Shown here: in pieces, positions 1 through 9,542 of the stretch
How positions within the stretch are numbered: position 1 is the stretch's first letter
Layout of the letters: the number at the start of each line of letters is the position of its first letter
Assembly (NCBI RefSeq): GCF_000421465.1
Contig: NZ_ATXB01000001.1
Location: 806,001 to 870,000 of the forward strand
From: Methylohalobius crimeensis 10Ki
GTDB lineage: Bacteria > Pseudomonadota > Gammaproteobacteria > Methylococcales > Methylothermaceae
Length of the DNA: 64,000 bases
Direction: 5' to 3'
Program-made: the position numbers and the translations under genes
Notes under the pieces: model-generated
Database searches by the model: none
Told to the model about the DNA's origin: nothing
Seen by the model: the letters and a program-made list of their open reading frames with translations, nothing else

Positions 1-60
1 GGTGCTGAGGGCGATACTCTTGCCGGAACCGGACAGACCGCTGACGATGATCAGTTCCAT
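1..60 (-). CDS. rapZ: RapZ N-terminus (partial, cut by window edge)
   Basis: Only the first 20 codons are in the window; they read MELIIVSG followed by the P-loop LSGSGKS, which matches the start of the RapZ/YvcJ nucleotide-binding family. In enterobacteria RapZ is an RNA-binding adaptor that controls GlmS levels through small RNAs; that role here is inferred from the family. The ATG shares its A with the TAA stop of rpoN (TAATG), so translation is probably coupled. In most gammaproteobacteria hpf and ptsN lie between these two genes, and they are absent here. Confidence 0.8.
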   Translation of the reverse strand, partial: MELIIVSGLSGSGKSIALST

Positions 61-1490
61 TACAGAAGGCGCTTGCGTTGACTGGACGAGGGGATATGCA
101 TGGACTCGCGGTACTTGGCCACCGTGCGGCGGGCCACGTTGATGCCCTTTTCCTGGAGGAGCGCGGCGATTTTCAAGTCGCTCAAGGGTTTGGCGGGGTT
201 TTCGTGTTCCACCAACTCCTTGATGAACGCCTTGATGGCCGTGGCCGAACACTCCCCGCCGGATTGGGTGGACACATGGCTGGAGAAGAAAAACTTGAAC
301 TCGTAGATGCCGTTGGGGGTATGCATGTATTTGTTGGTGGTCACTCGCGAGATGGTGGATTCGTGCATGTTCAGTTCCTCCGCCACATCCCGCAGGATCA
401 TCGGCTTCATGGCGATTTCGCCGTGTTCGAGAAACTCTTTCTGTCTATCGACGATGCAGCGGGCCACTCGGAGCAAGGTTTCGCTCCGGCTTTGCAGGCT
501 GCGCAGGAACCAGCGCGCCTCTTGCAAGTGGGTCTTCATGCTGACGTTATCCTCGCTGCGATCGGCCCGTTTGATCATGTTGGAATAAAACGGATTGATG
601 CGCAGTTTGGGGGCGATTTCCGGATTGAGCGACACTTCCCAGCGGCCGTTTTGCTTGAATACGAAGACATCCGGAATGACGTACTGGGCTTCTTCGCTAT
701 CGAAGGCGGTCCCCGGGCGAGGATTGAGGGAGCGAATCAATTCCAGGATGCCTTCCAGTTGGCGATCGTCCAGTTCCAGGTTTTTTTTGAGAGCGGACGC
801 GTTTTGCTTGCCTAGCGCTTCTAAATGCTGGTCGACGATGTGCAAGGCTTGTTCCCGCCAGGGCGTATCCTCGGGCAATTGCCGCAACTGGATCGCCAGG
901 CATTCGCTCAGGTTCGAGGCCGCCACCCCGGCTGGGTCGAAATTTTGAATTTGGTGCAAAACCGCTTGGACCTCGTCGAGTTCCAGGTCCGTCAATTGCT
1001 GGGCCAAATTCCGGTGAATTTCTTCCACCGAGCTTTCCAAATAACCATCCGGTTTGATGAGGTCGATGATCGCAGTGGCGATAATGGCATCCCGCTCGCT
1101 GAAGTGGGCCATTTCCATCTGCCACTCCAGATGTTCGTGCAAGCTCTCCGGGGTGCTCCGCTGGAAAAGGAAATCGCTGTCCGATTCATCCGGCCCCAGA
1201 GTGGAGTATACGTTGTCGTAGACATCTTCCCACCCTACATCCAAGGGTAATTCCTCGGGAATCGATTCGGAAGGTTTGGTACGCGGCTCCTCCGGGGCGG
1301 AAGAGGTGTTCCCGTCCTGGCCGGAAGTGCGGTCTTCGTCCGCCAGCTCCAGCATGATGTTGGACTCCAGCACCTCCTGAATTTCCTGCTTGAGTTCTAT
1401 GGAAGACAACTGCAACAAACGGATTGCCTGCTGCAGCTGAGGAGTCATGGTAAGCTGCTGGCCCAGGCGTAACTGCAGGCTTTGCTTCAT
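60..1490 (-). CDS. rpoN: RNA polymerase sigma-54 factor RpoN
   Basis: Sigma-54, which directs RNA polymerase to -24/-12 promoters and needs AAA+ enhancer-binding proteins. The 476 residues match the family length. The N-terminus is the glutamine-rich Region I (MKQSLQLRLGQQLTMTPQ), followed by an acidic linker at about residues 50-105, the core-binding domain, and a C-terminal DNA-binding part ending in the RpoN box ARRTVAKYRE at about 453-462. It is coupled to rapZ by a TAATG overlap. Upstream is a divergent acylase gene rather than the usual lptB, so the surrounding order is rearranged. Confidence 0.97.
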   Translation of the reverse strand: MKQSLQLRLGQQLTMTPQLQQAIRLLQLSSIELKQEIQEVLESNIMLELADEDRTSGQDGNTSSAPEEPRTKPSESIPEELPLDVGWEDVYDNVYSTLGPDESDSDFLFQRSTPESLHEHLEWQMEMAHFSERDAIIATAIIDLIKPDGYLESSVEEIHRNLAQQLTDLELDEVQAVLHQIQNFDPAGVAASNLSECLAIQLRQLPEDTPWREQALHIVDQHLEALGKQNASALKKNLELDDRQLEGILELIRSLNPRPGTAFDSEEAQYVIPDVFVFKQNGRWEVSLNPEIAPKLRINPFYSNMIKRADRSEDNVSMKTHLQEARWFLRSLQSRSETLLRVARCIVDRQKEFLEHGEIAMKPMILRDVAEELNMHESTISRVTTNKYMHTPNGIYEFKFFFSSHVSTQSGGECSATAIKAFIKELVEHENPAKPLSDLKIAALLQEKGINVARRTVAKYRESMHIPSSSQRKRLL

Positions 1491-1612
1491 AAGTCGTCCG
1501 TCGTTCTTAAACGATGTGCACTAAAATTATTCAGGCTATTGTAGCTGATCCACCGAGGCAGGGGACAAGTTGTCCTCGGTCTCCGAATAAATTATGACGA
1601 AGGGCGACCGGG

Positions 1613-3979
1613 ATGGTTCTATTTCGACGTTTGCTATGGTTGATCGTCATGTTGGCGGTGATCGGGATCGGTGTGGCGTTCGGTTTGTTGCGCGCCGGCT
1701 TGGCCACCCTGGACGGTGAGCTTAGCGTGGCGACCGGCCTGGAGAAGACGGTAAGCATTAAGCGCGACGCCCACGGGGTGCCGACCGTACGAGGCGCGAG
1801 CCGGGCCGATTTGGCCTTCGCGACCGGATTTTTGCACGCCCAGGACCGATTCTTTCAGATGGATCTGCTGCGGCGCCGGGCGGGGGGCGAATTGTCGGAA
1901 TTGTTCGGGTCGGCGGCGCTGGAAGCGGATCGCGCCGCCCGAGTGCATCGCTTCCGCGCCCGGGCGCGCCAAGCGCTGCAACTGCTCCCTCGATCTCAAC
2001 GAAAGATTCTGCGCGCCTATGCCGAAGGAGTGAACGCCGGTTTAAAAGAACTCACCGCGGCGCCTCCGGAATATCTTCTCTTGATGTCCCGCCCGCGACC
2101 TTGGGCGGTGGAAGACGGCTTGCTGACGGGCTATGCCATGTATCTGGTACTCCAAGGGGAGGCGCTGGAGAGGGAGACCGCCCTCGGCGTTCTGTACGAC
2201 GTTTGGGGACCTGAATTGTACGCATTCCTCGCCCCTCTCGGGACTTCCTGGGATGCGCCCCTGGACGGCGGTCGGATGCTTGTTCCGCTCATGCCGGGAT
2301 CGGACATTGTCGATCTCGGTGTACAACAAGCGTCGTCTTTCCTGTCCGCCTCGCAACGGCGCCCCGGGCCCGGCAGCAATGCCTGGGCGGTGAGCGGGGT
2401 ATTGGCCGAGAGCGGCGCCGCCATGGTCGCCAACGACATGCATCTCCCCTTGGGGTTGCCCAATACCTGGTATCGCTTGTCGCTGGTACTCGAAGAAGAC
2501 GGCGCCGAACGGCGCGTGACCGGCGTTTCCCTGCCGGGGACGCCGCTGGTGGTGGCCGGCAGCAACGGCAAGGTGGCGTGGGGCTTTACCAACAGCTACA
2601 TCGATCTCATGGACCTGGTGGCGATCGATTCGATTCCGGATTACCCGGATGCCTATCTGACTCCGGACGGTCCCGAACCCTTTGTGCGCCACGAGGAGAC
2701 CATCCGGATCCGCGGGGTTCCCGATGAGCAAATCATTATCCGCGAGACCCGCTGGGGGCCGGTCATCGGCCGCGACCATCGGGGTCGGGAACTCGCCCTG
2801 CATTGGGTGGCGCACGAACATGTCCCCATGGACCTCGGCCTGCTCGGCTTGGAACGGGTCGACGATGTGAGGGAAGGCGTGGCCGTCGCCCAGCGCACTC
2901 GAATCCCGACTCAGAATATCCTCCTGGCCGATGCCGACGGCGCCATCGCCTGGACTTTGGCCGGACCCATTCCGCGCCGCTCGCCGGGCGATACCCGCCG
3001 TCCCCGCAGTTGGCGCGCGGGACTGGGTTGGGATGGATGGCTCGCCCCGTCGGAGATTCCCCAAATCGTGGAGCCCGACGGCGGACGGCTTTGGTCGGCC
3101 AACGCCCGCGCCGTGTCCGGAGACGCCTATGCCCGCCTGGGCAACGGCGGTTATTATCTGGGCGCCCGTGCCGCTCAGATCCGCGACGATCTGCGCGCTG
3201 GCGAGCATTTCGCCGAGGCGGATATGCTGTCCATCCAGCTCGACGATCGGGCACTGTTTCTTCAACGCTGGCGGCGGTTGTTCTTGGAAACCATGTCCCG
3301 CCTTTCCGAAGCGCCGCCGGCGGTGATGGAGGCGGTGCAAATCGACAGCGGCCGCGCCGCGGCGGATTCGGTGGGTTACCGCCTGGTGCGCGCCTTCCGC
3401 AACGCAGTCTATGAACGCGCCTTCGCCCCCTTCGCCGCCGCTTGCGTGAAAGCCGATCCCACATTCGATTGGAGCGCGATTCCCCAAACCGAAGGACCCC
3501 TTTGGCGGATGGTGAGCATGCGGCCGCCTCACTTGCTCAATCCGCGCTTCGCCTCATGGCGGGAGCTGCTTTCAGATGCCGCCCAAGCCGTCATCGCCGC
3601 CGCCGAAGCGGCGCCGCAGAAATACACCTGGGGTGCCTACAACACCGTGCAGATTCGTCATCCCCTCGGTCGTCAATCCGCTTTGCTCGGCGCCTGGCTG
3701 AATCTTCCTCCCTTGCCGCTGCCGGGCGACCGCCATATGCCGCGGGTGCAGACGCCCAGCTTCGGCGCTTCCATGCGGATGGCGGTGGCGCCGGGACACG
3801 AATCGGAGGGCTTGTTCCACATGCCCGGCGGGCAGAGCGGCCATCCTCTGTCGCCGTATTACACCGACGGCTATGCCGACTGGGCCGAGGGTAGGGAAGC
3901 GCCGTTCCTGCCCGGGCCGGCGCGGCACGTCCTGCGACTGCGGCCTAGGCATCCTCCAGGCGCCGCGCCAAGCGGGTGA
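1613..3979 (+). CDS. Penicillin acylase family protein (peptidase S45)
   Basis: Ntn-hydrolase of the penicillin/acyl-homoserine-lactone acylase family, normally made as a precursor that cuts itself into alpha and beta chains and hydrolyses amide bonds of acylated substrates. An N-terminal hydrophobic segment (about residues 7-27) suggests export or membrane anchoring. The sequence [11 protein letters not shown] places the predicted autocatalytic nucleophile at Ser255, the start of the mature beta chain. The length of 788 residues is normal. The 3' end overlaps recD2 convergently by 35 bases. The substrate cannot be read from sequence; quorum-signal or peptide-amide hydrolysis are both possible. 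Confidence 0.88.
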   Translation: MVLFRRLLWLIVMLAVIGIGVAFGLLRAGLATLDGELSVATGLEKTVSIKRDAHGVPTVRGASRADLAFATGFLHAQDRFFQMDLLRRRAGGELSELFGSAALEADRAARVHRFRARARQALQLLPRSQRKILRAYAEGVNAGLKELTAAPPEYLLLMSRPRPWAVEDGLLTGYAMYLVLQGEALERETALGVLYDVWGPELYAFLAPLGTSWDAPLDGGRMLVPLMPGSDIVDLGVQQASSFLSASQRRPGPGSNAWAVSGVLAESGAAMVANDMHLPLGLPNTWYRLSLVLEEDGAERRVTGVSLPGTPLVVAGSNGKVAWGFTNSYIDLMDLVAIDSIPDYPDAYLTPDGPEPFVRHEETIRIRGVPDEQIIIRETRWGPVIGRDHRGRELALHWVAHEHVPMDLGLLGLERVDDVREGVAVAQRTRIPTQNILLADADGAIAWTLAGPIPRRSPGDTRRPRSWRAGLGWDGWLAPSEIPQIVEPDGGRLWSANARAVSGDAYARLGNGGYYLGARAAQIRDDLRAGEHFAEADMLSIQLDDRALFLQRWRRLFLETMSRLSEAPPAVMEAVQIDSGRAAADSVGYRLVRAFRNAVYERAFAPFAAACVKADPTFDWSAIPQTEGPLWRMVSMRPPHLLNPRFASWRELLSDAAQAVIAAAEAAPQKYTWGAYNTVQIRHPLGRQSALLGAWLNLPPLPLPGDRHMPRVQTPSFGASMRMAVAPGHESEGLFHMPGGQSGHPLSPYYTDGYADWAEGREAPFLPGPARHVLRLRPRHPPGAAPSG

Positions 3980-6149
3980 TTCGCCGCCCGGCCTTGCGAT
4001 TGCGCACCGCCATGCCCAGGGCCTTGGGCTCGGCGATCACCACCACCAGCTTTTTGCCCCGAGTGACCGCGGTATAAAGGAGATTCCGTTCCAGCAGGAG
4101 GTAATGCTGCATTCCTAAAGGAATCACCACCGCCGGATATTCGGAACCTTGCGCTTTGTGGATGCTGGCCGCATAAGCGAGCGTGACTTCGTCCAGTTCG
4201 GACAGGTCGTATTCCACCCGGCGGCCGTCGAAATTCACCGCCACCAGGCTTTGTTCCAGGTCGATCTGGTCGATGCGACCGATGTCGCCGTTGAATACTT
4301 CCTTGTCGTAATTGTTGACCCGCTGGATCACCTTGTCTCCCGGGGCGAAGTCGATGCCGAATTTGGTCACTTTGGGCCCGCTTTCCCCGTTCAGCCGCGC
4401 CTGGAGTTCGGCGTTGAGGGCGCGCACGCCGAGGCCGCCGCGGTTCATGGGCGCCAGGACCTGGATGTCGTCGATGGGATGAAAACCGAAGCGCCGCGGG
4501 ATGCGTTCGGTCACCACCTGGATCAGCTTGGCGAACAGATCCTCGGCCGAATCGGCGTGGATCAAATGAAAATCGCTGCTGGAATCGCGCTTGGCGATCG
4601 GCGATTCGCCCCGGTTGATCCGGTGGGCGTTGACGATGATTCTCGAGCGGGAAGCCTGGCGGAAAATTTCGGTGAGCCGCACCGTGGCGATCGCGCCCGA
4701 ATCGATCAGATCGGCCAGCACCGCGCCGGGGCCGACCGAAGGCAATTGATCCACGTCGCCGACAACGAGGACGCCGGCGCGATCCGGCACGGCCTTGAGG
4801 AGCTGATTCATCAGCACCACATCCATCATGGAGGCCTCGTCGATCACCAACAGATCCCCCTCCAGGGGATGGGTGTCGTCGTGCTTGAAGCGATAGGCCT
4901 TGGGGTCGAATTCCAGCAGACGGTGGATCGTCTTCGCCTCGATCCCGGTGGTTTCGCTCAGCCGCTTGGCCGCCCGTCCGGTGGGGGCGCACAACAGCAC
5001 CCACATATGCTTGGCCCGGAGGATCTTGAGCAGACTGTTGACCAAGGTGGTCTTGCCGACGCCGGGACCGCCGGTGACGATGCTCACCTTGTGGTCGAGC
5101 ATGGTGGCCACCGCCTGGCGCTGGGAGGCGGACAGGGTCAGCCCGGTTTTTTCCTCCACCCAGGGGATGGCTTTTGCCGCTTCGATTTTCCCCCAGGGCG
5201 GCATGCCGCACATCAGTCTCCTGAGATGCTCCGCGCAACCGACTTCCGCACGATAGAGGGGCGTCAGGTAAATCAGTTCCCCGGATCGGGCGGCCTCATC
5301 GGGGCTTGTCGCATCCGCCGTCAGATTGTCGTCGGCCAGTTCCGCGTCGATGGCTTCGGCGATGGTCGCTTCCTGAATTTCCAGCAGTTGGCACGCTTCG
5401 GAAACCAGTTTTTCCCGAGGTGCCGCGCAGTGACCCTGTTCGGACCATAGCTGCAGGGCATGGCGAACCCCGGCGCGCGCCCGGAGCATGGAGTCTTCGG
5501 GAATGCCGAGCTTCCGGGCCAGGCGATCGGCGGTCTTGAAGCCGATCCCCCAGATGTCCAGCGCCAGGTGGTAGGGATTCTCGGTGACTTTGGCGATGGC
5601 TCGGTCGCCGTAGGTCTTGTAAATGCGCACCGCCCGCGAAGTGCCCACGCCGTGGGACTGGAGGAATACCGTGATGTCCCGGATCACCTTCTGCTCGGCC
5701 CACGCTTCCATCACCCGTTCCCGCCGCTTGGGGCCGATGCCTTCCAGTTCCTCCAGGCGCTCGGGGGTTTGCTCGATCACGTCGAACACCGCCTCCCCGA
5801 AGGCGCGGACCAATTTTTTGGCGAAATGGGGACCGATGCCCTTGACTAGCCCTGAGGCCAAGTATTTTTCGATGCCTTCTAGGGTGGATGGGGGAACGAT
5901 TTTCAGATGATCCGCCTTGAATTGCAGGCCGTGGTTGCGGTCGTTGATCCAATGGCCGAAGGCGTCCAGGTATTCCCCGGGCGTGACGCTCGCAGCAAGA
6001 CCGACGACGGTCACCAGATCCCGCTGCCCCCGGACTTTGACCCGCAAGACACAGAATCCCGTTTCCTCGCTGTGGAAAGTGACCCGCTCGATCGCGCCGG
6101 ACAGATGCTCGCGCGGTTCGCTGGGTTCGGAAGGTGAGGAGGACGGCAT
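3945..6149 (-). CDS. recD2: RecD2-type ATP-dependent DNA helicase (YrrC family)
   Basis: SF1B 5'-3' DNA helicase of the RecD2 subfamily, which works outside a RecBCD complex in repair and replication. The N-terminal extension carries helix-hairpin-helix elements ([15 protein letters not shown], about residue 110). The motor has Walker [10 protein letters not shown] near residue 363, Walker [12 protein letters not shown], and a C-terminal UvrD-type motif with [11 protein letters not shown]. No recB or recC is nearby, which supports RecD2 rather than the RecBCD subunit. The 734-residue length is usual. The stop lies inside the last codons of the opposing acylase gene. Confidence 0.93.
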   Translation of the reverse strand: MPSSSPSEPSEPREHLSGAIERVTFHSEETGFCVLRVKVRGQRDLVTVVGLAASVTPGEYLDAFGHWINDRNHGLQFKADHLKIVPPSTLEGIEKYLASGLVKGIGPHFAKKLVRAFGEAVFDVIEQTPERLEELEGIGPKRRERVMEAWAEQKVIRDITVFLQSHGVGTSRAVRIYKTYGDRAIAKVTENPYHLALDIWGIGFKTADRLARKLGIPEDSMLRARAGVRHALQLWSEQGHCAAPREKLVSEACQLLEIQEATIAEAIDAELADDNLTADATSPDEAARSGELIYLTPLYRAEVGCAEHLRRLMCGMPPWGKIEAAKAIPWVEEKTGLTLSASQRQAVATMLDHKVSIVTGGPGVGKTTLVNSLLKILRAKHMWVLLCAPTGRAAKRLSETTGIEAKTIHRLLEFDPKAYRFKHDDTHPLEGDLLVIDEASMMDVVLMNQLLKAVPDRAGVLVVGDVDQLPSVGPGAVLADLIDSGAIATVRLTEIFRQASRSRIIVNAHRINRGESPIAKRDSSSDFHLIHADSAEDLFAKLIQVVTERIPRRFGFHPIDDIQVLAPMNRGGLGVRALNAELQARLNGESGPKVTKFGIDFAPGDKVIQRVNNYDKEVFNGDIGRIDQIDLEQSLVAVNFDGRRVEYDLSELDEVTLAYAASIHKAQGSEYPAVVIPLGMQHYLLLERNLLYTAVTRGKKLVVVIAEPKALGMAVRNRKAGRRITRLARRLEDA

Positions 6150-6179
6150 ATGGGGTTGTCGGCCTGGAGAAAGTGGCGG

Positions 6180-6509
6180 TTAAAAATCCAATTGTTCGAA
6201 GGAAAGTTCGAGTGCATCCGCTACTCGGCGCAGGGTGGATTTGCGCGGGCGTTTGGAGGTTTCAAGTTGGGCGAACGCCGCTTGAGTGACCCCCATACGC
6301 CTGGCGACTTCCGCTTGCGTCTGCCCCAGATACTCGCGCCAGGCCCGTATCGGGGTCAGGTTATCCTCAACCATCATCCCGACCACCTCGTTGGGGATCA
6401 ACGGGTGCTCGAGGTCATACCGCTTCCGGAACTCTTCATAGGGGATCACCACAAAGGCCGGCTTGCCGTCCGAGCCAAGAATGGTCTGGAACTTAATAGG
6501 TTCGTTCAT
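6180..6509 (-). CDS. HTH (Xre-type) antitoxin
   Basis: Small protein of 109 residues. The C-terminal half is a Cro/C1-type helix-turn-helix (LGQTQAEVARRMGVTQAAF, about residues 62-80); the N-terminal half resembles the dimerisation segment found in antitoxins paired with RelE toxins. It probably neutralises the adjacent toxin and represses their shared promoter. Its start lies 17 bases inside the toxin gene, giving toxin-first order as in HigBA modules. Assignment as an antitoxin rests on domain type and the overlapping RelE gene. Confidence 0.82.
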   Translation of the reverse strand: MNEPIKFQTILGSDGKPAFVVIPYEEFRKRYDLEHPLIPNEVVGMMVEDNLTPIRAWREYLGQTQAEVARRMGVTQAAFAQLETSKRPRKSTLRRVADALELSFEQLDF

Positions 6510-6750
6510 TGCGCTTTCTCACCTCTTCAGTCGAAACAACTCTGATTTCCCCGTCGAACTCGAAGAACACTCGCCAATTGCCCACTCGAAGTCGGTAGGT
6601 ATAATCATGATTAGTCAGGCGTCTAACGCCTGTGCAGTTCGGGAAATCGCGCAGCGTCTGTGTTTCGCGATAAATGCGCTTCTGTATGGTGACATCCTTG
6701 ATTTTGCGAAGCTGCCGAGTTGCTCTGACCGTCCATTTGAGCGTATTCAT
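6493..6750 (-). CDS. RelE/ParE-family toxin
   Basis: An 85-residue basic protein with the RelE fold pattern: an N-terminal amphipathic helix (RQLRKIKDVTIQKRIYRE) and the C-terminal strands YRLRVGNWRVFFEFDGE. RelE-family toxins usually cleave mRNA on the ribosome; ParE members poison gyrase, and the sequence alone does not decide. It overlaps the downstream HTH antitoxin gene by 17 bases, so the pair is one transcription unit. The roughly 100-bp upstream gap is AT-rich and is shared with the divergent transporter gene. Confidence 0.85.
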   Translation of the reverse strand: MNTLKWTVRATRQLRKIKDVTIQKRIYRETQTLRDFPNCTGVRRLTNHDYTYRLRVGNWRVFFEFDGEIRVVSTEEVRKRNERTY

Positions 6751-6783
6751 AGCATGAATTATAAGTCTTCAATAAGCTTTATA

Positions 6784-6834
6784 ACACCCGTAATAAGGGT
6801 TGGGGTGCCCGAATTTAGGAAGCGCCCCTTTTTT
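6784..6834 (+). promoter_or_regulatory. Attenuator-like leader with intrinsic terminator
   Basis: GGGGTGC (6802-6808) can pair with GCGCCCC (6822-6828) and is followed at once by six T residues (6829-6834), a standard intrinsic terminator on the plus strand. It ends only about 16 bases before the start codon of the transporter gene at 6851. Upstream, CACCC (near 6785-6789) can instead pair with GGGTG of the left arm, giving a mutually exclusive antiterminator. There is no plus-strand gene upstream for it to end. Attenuation control is an inference. Confidence 0.5.
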
Positions 6835-6850
6835 CAGTGAGGCTTTCGTA

Positions 6851-7465
6851 ATGAGCGGTTGCTGTGACGACAATTGTGCGCTAGACGCCCTTCGGCAAAG
6901 GCAGCGGGGCACCCTGCGAGTGGTGCTCGCCATCAATGTCCTCATGTTCCTGGTCATCGTGGCGGCGGCGCTTTATGGCCGGTCGACGGCTTTACTGGCG
7001 GACAGCTTGGACAACCTCGGGGACGCCCTGACCTACGGCCTCAGTTTGTATGCCGTCTCCAGGGGCGCCGCGACAAAAGCCAGGGTCGCGCTATTCAAGG
7101 GCGGGTTGATTTTCCTGGCGGCGTGTGCCGTCGCCGCCCAGATCGTCTACAAACTCTATGTCCCCAGCATCCCCATATTTGAAGTCATGGGCGCATTCAG
7201 CCTGCTCGCCCTGGTCGCCAATTCCCTCTGCCTTTACCTGCTCTGGCGACATCGCCACGAAGACGTGAATATGCGTTCGGTGTGGGAGTGCTCGCGCAAC
7301 GACATCGCCACCAATCTTTCCGTGTTCGTGGCCGCCAGCGCGGTCTGGCTCACCGGATCGGGCTGGCCCGATATCGGGGTCGCGCTGGGCCTTCTGTGGC
7401 TCCTGATGCGTTCGTCGATACGGGTGATTTCCTCGGGACTGGCGGAGCTTCGACGGAGCTCCTAA
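6851..7465 (+). CDS. Cation diffusion facilitator-like transporter, short form
   Basis: Inner-membrane protein of 204 residues related to the CDF (zinc/cobalt efflux) family. TM1-2 carry the family pattern TALLADSLDNLGDAL, and TM5 carries SRNDIATN with the conserved Asp, followed by SGWPDIGVAL. It lacks the usual cytoplasmic C-terminal metal-sensing domain. The N-terminus MSGCCDDNC is Cys-rich and could bind metal. I chose the ATG at 6851 because GTGAGG lies about 8 bases before it; an ATG at 6800 in the same frame has no ribosome site and overlaps the terminator hairpin. Substrate metal unknown. Confidence 0.75.
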   Translation: MSGCCDDNCALDALRQRQRGTLRVVLAINVLMFLVIVAAALYGRSTALLADSLDNLGDALTYGLSLYAVSRGAATKARVALFKGGLIFLAACAVAAQIVYKLYVPSIPIFEVMGAFSLLALVANSLCLYLLWRHRHEDVNMRSVWECSRNDIATNLSVFVAASAVWLTGSGWPDIGVALGLLWLLMRSSIRVISSGLAELRRSS

Positions 7466-7610
7466 CAATACCAGCAACAGACATAACCGCAAGCGGCGTT
7501 CCTCGTTGCGCTGCTCATTGCAGCAGGGTATGGTCAACATTGGCTGAAGACGGGACTCGACACACTCGACATGCTGCAAGCCGGCATCTCATAAGGAGGA
7601 AAGAGGCAAT

Positions 7611-7961
7611 TTGACTTATTATTTGGTCAAAATCGCGGTCACGACGCTCCTGATCGTGGCGATATCCGAGGTGGCCAAATGGAGCTCGCTGGTTGGCGCC
7701 ATCCTGGCCTCGATTCCACTAGTTTCGGTGCTCGGAATGATCTGGCTTTATATCGACACTCGGGACGTCGCCAAGGTCGGCGAACTGGCCTCGAGCGTGT
7801 TCTGGCTGGTTCTCCCTTCATTGGCCCTATTCGTGACATTGCCGCTATTATTGAAGCATGGCGTTAACTTCTATCTCAGCATGGGTATTTCCATCGTAAT
7901 CACCGTCGGATGCTATTTTCTCATGGTCTCGCTCCTGAATTACTGCGGCGTGAAGCTATGA
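7611..7961 (+). CDS. DUF3147 family membrane protein
   Basis: Small integral membrane protein of 116 residues with four predicted hydrophobic segments and the SEVAKWSSLVGAILASIPL stretch typical of DUF3147. Function unknown. The start is a TTG at 7611, chosen because AAGGAGGAAAG lies about ten bases upstream and no ATG is available in frame. The stop TGA ends one base before the ATG of the LysE-type gene, so the two are likely co-translated. Confidence 0.75.
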   Translation: MTYYLVKIAVTTLLIVAISEVAKWSSLVGAILASIPLVSVLGMIWLYIDTRDVAKVGELASSVFWLVLPSLALFVTLPLLLKHGVNFYLSMGISIVITVGCYFLMVSLLNYCGVKL

Positions 7962-8618
7962 ATGATTGTTCAAAAGAAGCGTACTCTTTTTCCGATGGAA
8001 ACTAGCCTGACCTTGACCAACATGGCCACCCTGGCTGGCATCATGGTTCTCGGGGCACTGGCTCCGAGCGTTAGCGTCTTGGCCGTTTCGGCCAGATCCG
8101 CGACGCTGGGTTTTTCCCACGGCGTTCTGACCTCCGCCGGCATTGTGGTCGGCGACATCGTTTTTATACTCGTTGCCATCTACGGCCTGTCGCTTCTGAC
8201 GGATTGGATGGGCAGTCATTTTGCTTTGATCGAGTATCTGGGCGGGGCGTATCTGATTTGGCTGGGGGTCATGCTTTGCCTATCGAAACCCAATGCCGGG
8301 GGAGTGGAAGGAAGAGTTAGGACCGCCATGCCTTCGAGCTTTCTGACAGGTCTGCTGATTACACTGGCCGACCAGAAAGTGATCTTGTTTTACCTCGGTT
8401 TTTTTTCGGCATTTGTGGATGTGTCCACCCTTTCTTTTTTGGATACCGGCATTATTTTGGCAATCGCTACCGTCGCAGTCGGTGGGCCGAAGATTTTCTA
8501 TGCATTTATGGCGGATAGGGCCGGGTTTGGTTTTAGAAACTCAAAATCGATTCGAGCCATCAATGTTACCGCTGGGAGTATGATTGTCGGGATTGGGAGC
8601 TTCTTATGGCTAAGATAG
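7962..8618 (+). CDS. LysE/RhtB family translocator
   Basis: Inner-membrane exporter of the LysE superfamily, which exports amino acids or other small solutes. It has about six hydrophobic segments; LGGAYLIWLGVMLCL and the paired glycine-rich helices fit the family, as does the 218-residue length. The ATG at 7962 follows directly on the stop of DUF3147; a second in-frame ATG at 7995 is an equally possible start because neither has a strong ribosome site. The substrate is not evident. It ends just before a degenerate 44-bp repeat. Confidence 0.78.
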   Translation: MIVQKKRTLFPMETSLTLTNMATLAGIMVLGALAPSVSVLAVSARSATLGFSHGVLTSAGIVVGDIVFILVAIYGLSLLTDWMGSHFALIEYLGGAYLIWLGVMLCLSKPNAGGVEGRVRTAMPSSFLTGLLITLADQKVILFYLGFFSAFVDVSTLSFLDTGIILAIATVAVGGPKIFYAFMADRAGFGFRNSKSIRAINVTAGSMIVGIGSFLWLR

Positions 8619-8636
8619 CTAAACCTATCGATGAAT

Positions 8637-8680
8637 AGAGGATTGGTTCAAGATGGGTTTCGGCTATCGCTTCTACCCAT
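8637..8680. repeat. Degenerate 44-bp repeat unit, copy A
   Basis: This 44-bp stretch starts AGAGGATTGG and ends GGCTATCGC-TTCTACCCAT. A similar unit of identical length lies at 9732-9775, with differences concentrated in bases 11-20. Together the two bracket the lytic transglycosylase gene. The core ATGGGTTTCG..CTACCCAT is self-complementary, as in REP-like dispersed palindromes of GC-rich proteobacteria. Confidence 0.6.
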
Positions 8681-8702
8681 TTTTACAAACTATTGGATCG
8701 AT

Positions 8703-9542
8703 CTATTCCCTTACCGGGGGTGGAATTGGGTGGCGTGTTTTTCCATAGGTTGCAATTATCTTGCGCACGTAATTCTGGGTTTCTTTATAAGGGGGGATTC
8801 CTTGGTATTTTTGAATGGTATTTTCGCCGGCATTATAAGCAGCCAATGCGAGCCTCACGTTACCTTTGAAATGCCGTAGTAGCCAGTTTAAATATGCTGA
8901 ACCGCCTTTGATATTTTCGACAGGATTCCAAACGTTCCTGACACCGAACCGTTTTGCGGTGGCGGGAATCAACTGCATCAGTCCCCGAGCATTTTTCGCG
9001 GACAACGCGTTGGGGTCAAAAGCAGATTCAGCATTGATCACGGCGAGCACGAGTTCCGGGTCAACCTTGAATTGGGGCGCGATGGACCGCACCCAATTTG
9101 TTATCTGGATCTTGGTGATATTGGTTTTCCTGAAAGAGCAACGCGAATCATATTTGGGTTGGATGGAACCATACTTTTTAAGTATTCTTGCCGCTTGTGC
9201 ATCACCCAATGCGGCAGCCTGTTCGAACCAACCTAAGGCAACCGCCAGATCGCGCTTCAACCCCTTGCCAGCCATGAACAGCCATCCGATACTAAAGAAC
9301 GCACTGGGATTACCCAATTTGGCCGCATAGCAGTAATATCTATAAGCTCGTTTGTAATCGCTCCTCACGCCTTGCCCGAGTTCGTAACGCACCCCTTTTT
9401 TCCATAATTCGCGCGAATACAAAGAGGGTGAGTCGGCTATTGTGATGGTGGGGTGCGTAACAATCAGCAGGAGAAAGACCAGACGCCGCACTACTCCCAG
9501 CAAGGAGCATGCGAAGAAGGAGGAGGCACTCGAGCGGTTCAT
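8703..9542 (-). CDS. Lytic transglycosylase with Sel1-type repeats
   Basis: Periplasmic peptidoglycan lytic transglycosylase of 279 residues. A signal or anchor segment (about residues 18-37) is followed by two Sel1/TPR-like repeats (YCYAAKLGNPSAFFSIGWL and WFEQAAALGDAQAARILKK) and a C-terminal SLT domain. The catalytic Glu is in AVINAESAFDP, and GLMQLIPATAKRFGV and AAYNAGENTIQKY are SLT motifs. Sel1 repeats fused to SLT suggest docking to a partner complex. It stands alone, with repeat units on both sides. Confidence 0.9.
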   Translation of the reverse strand: MNRSSASSFFACSLLGVVRRLVFLLLIVTHPTITIADSPSLYSRELWKKGVRYELGQGVRSDYKRAYRYYCYAAKLGNPSAFFSIGWLFMAGKGLKRDLAVALGWFEQAAALGDAQAARILKKYGSIQPKYDSRCSFRKTNITKIQITNWVRSIAPQFKVDPELVLAVINAESAFDPNALSAKNARGLMQLIPATAKRFGVRNVWNPVENIKGGSAYLNWLLRHFKGNVRLALAAYNAGENTIQKYQGIPPYKETQNYVRKIIATYGKTRHPIPPPVRE

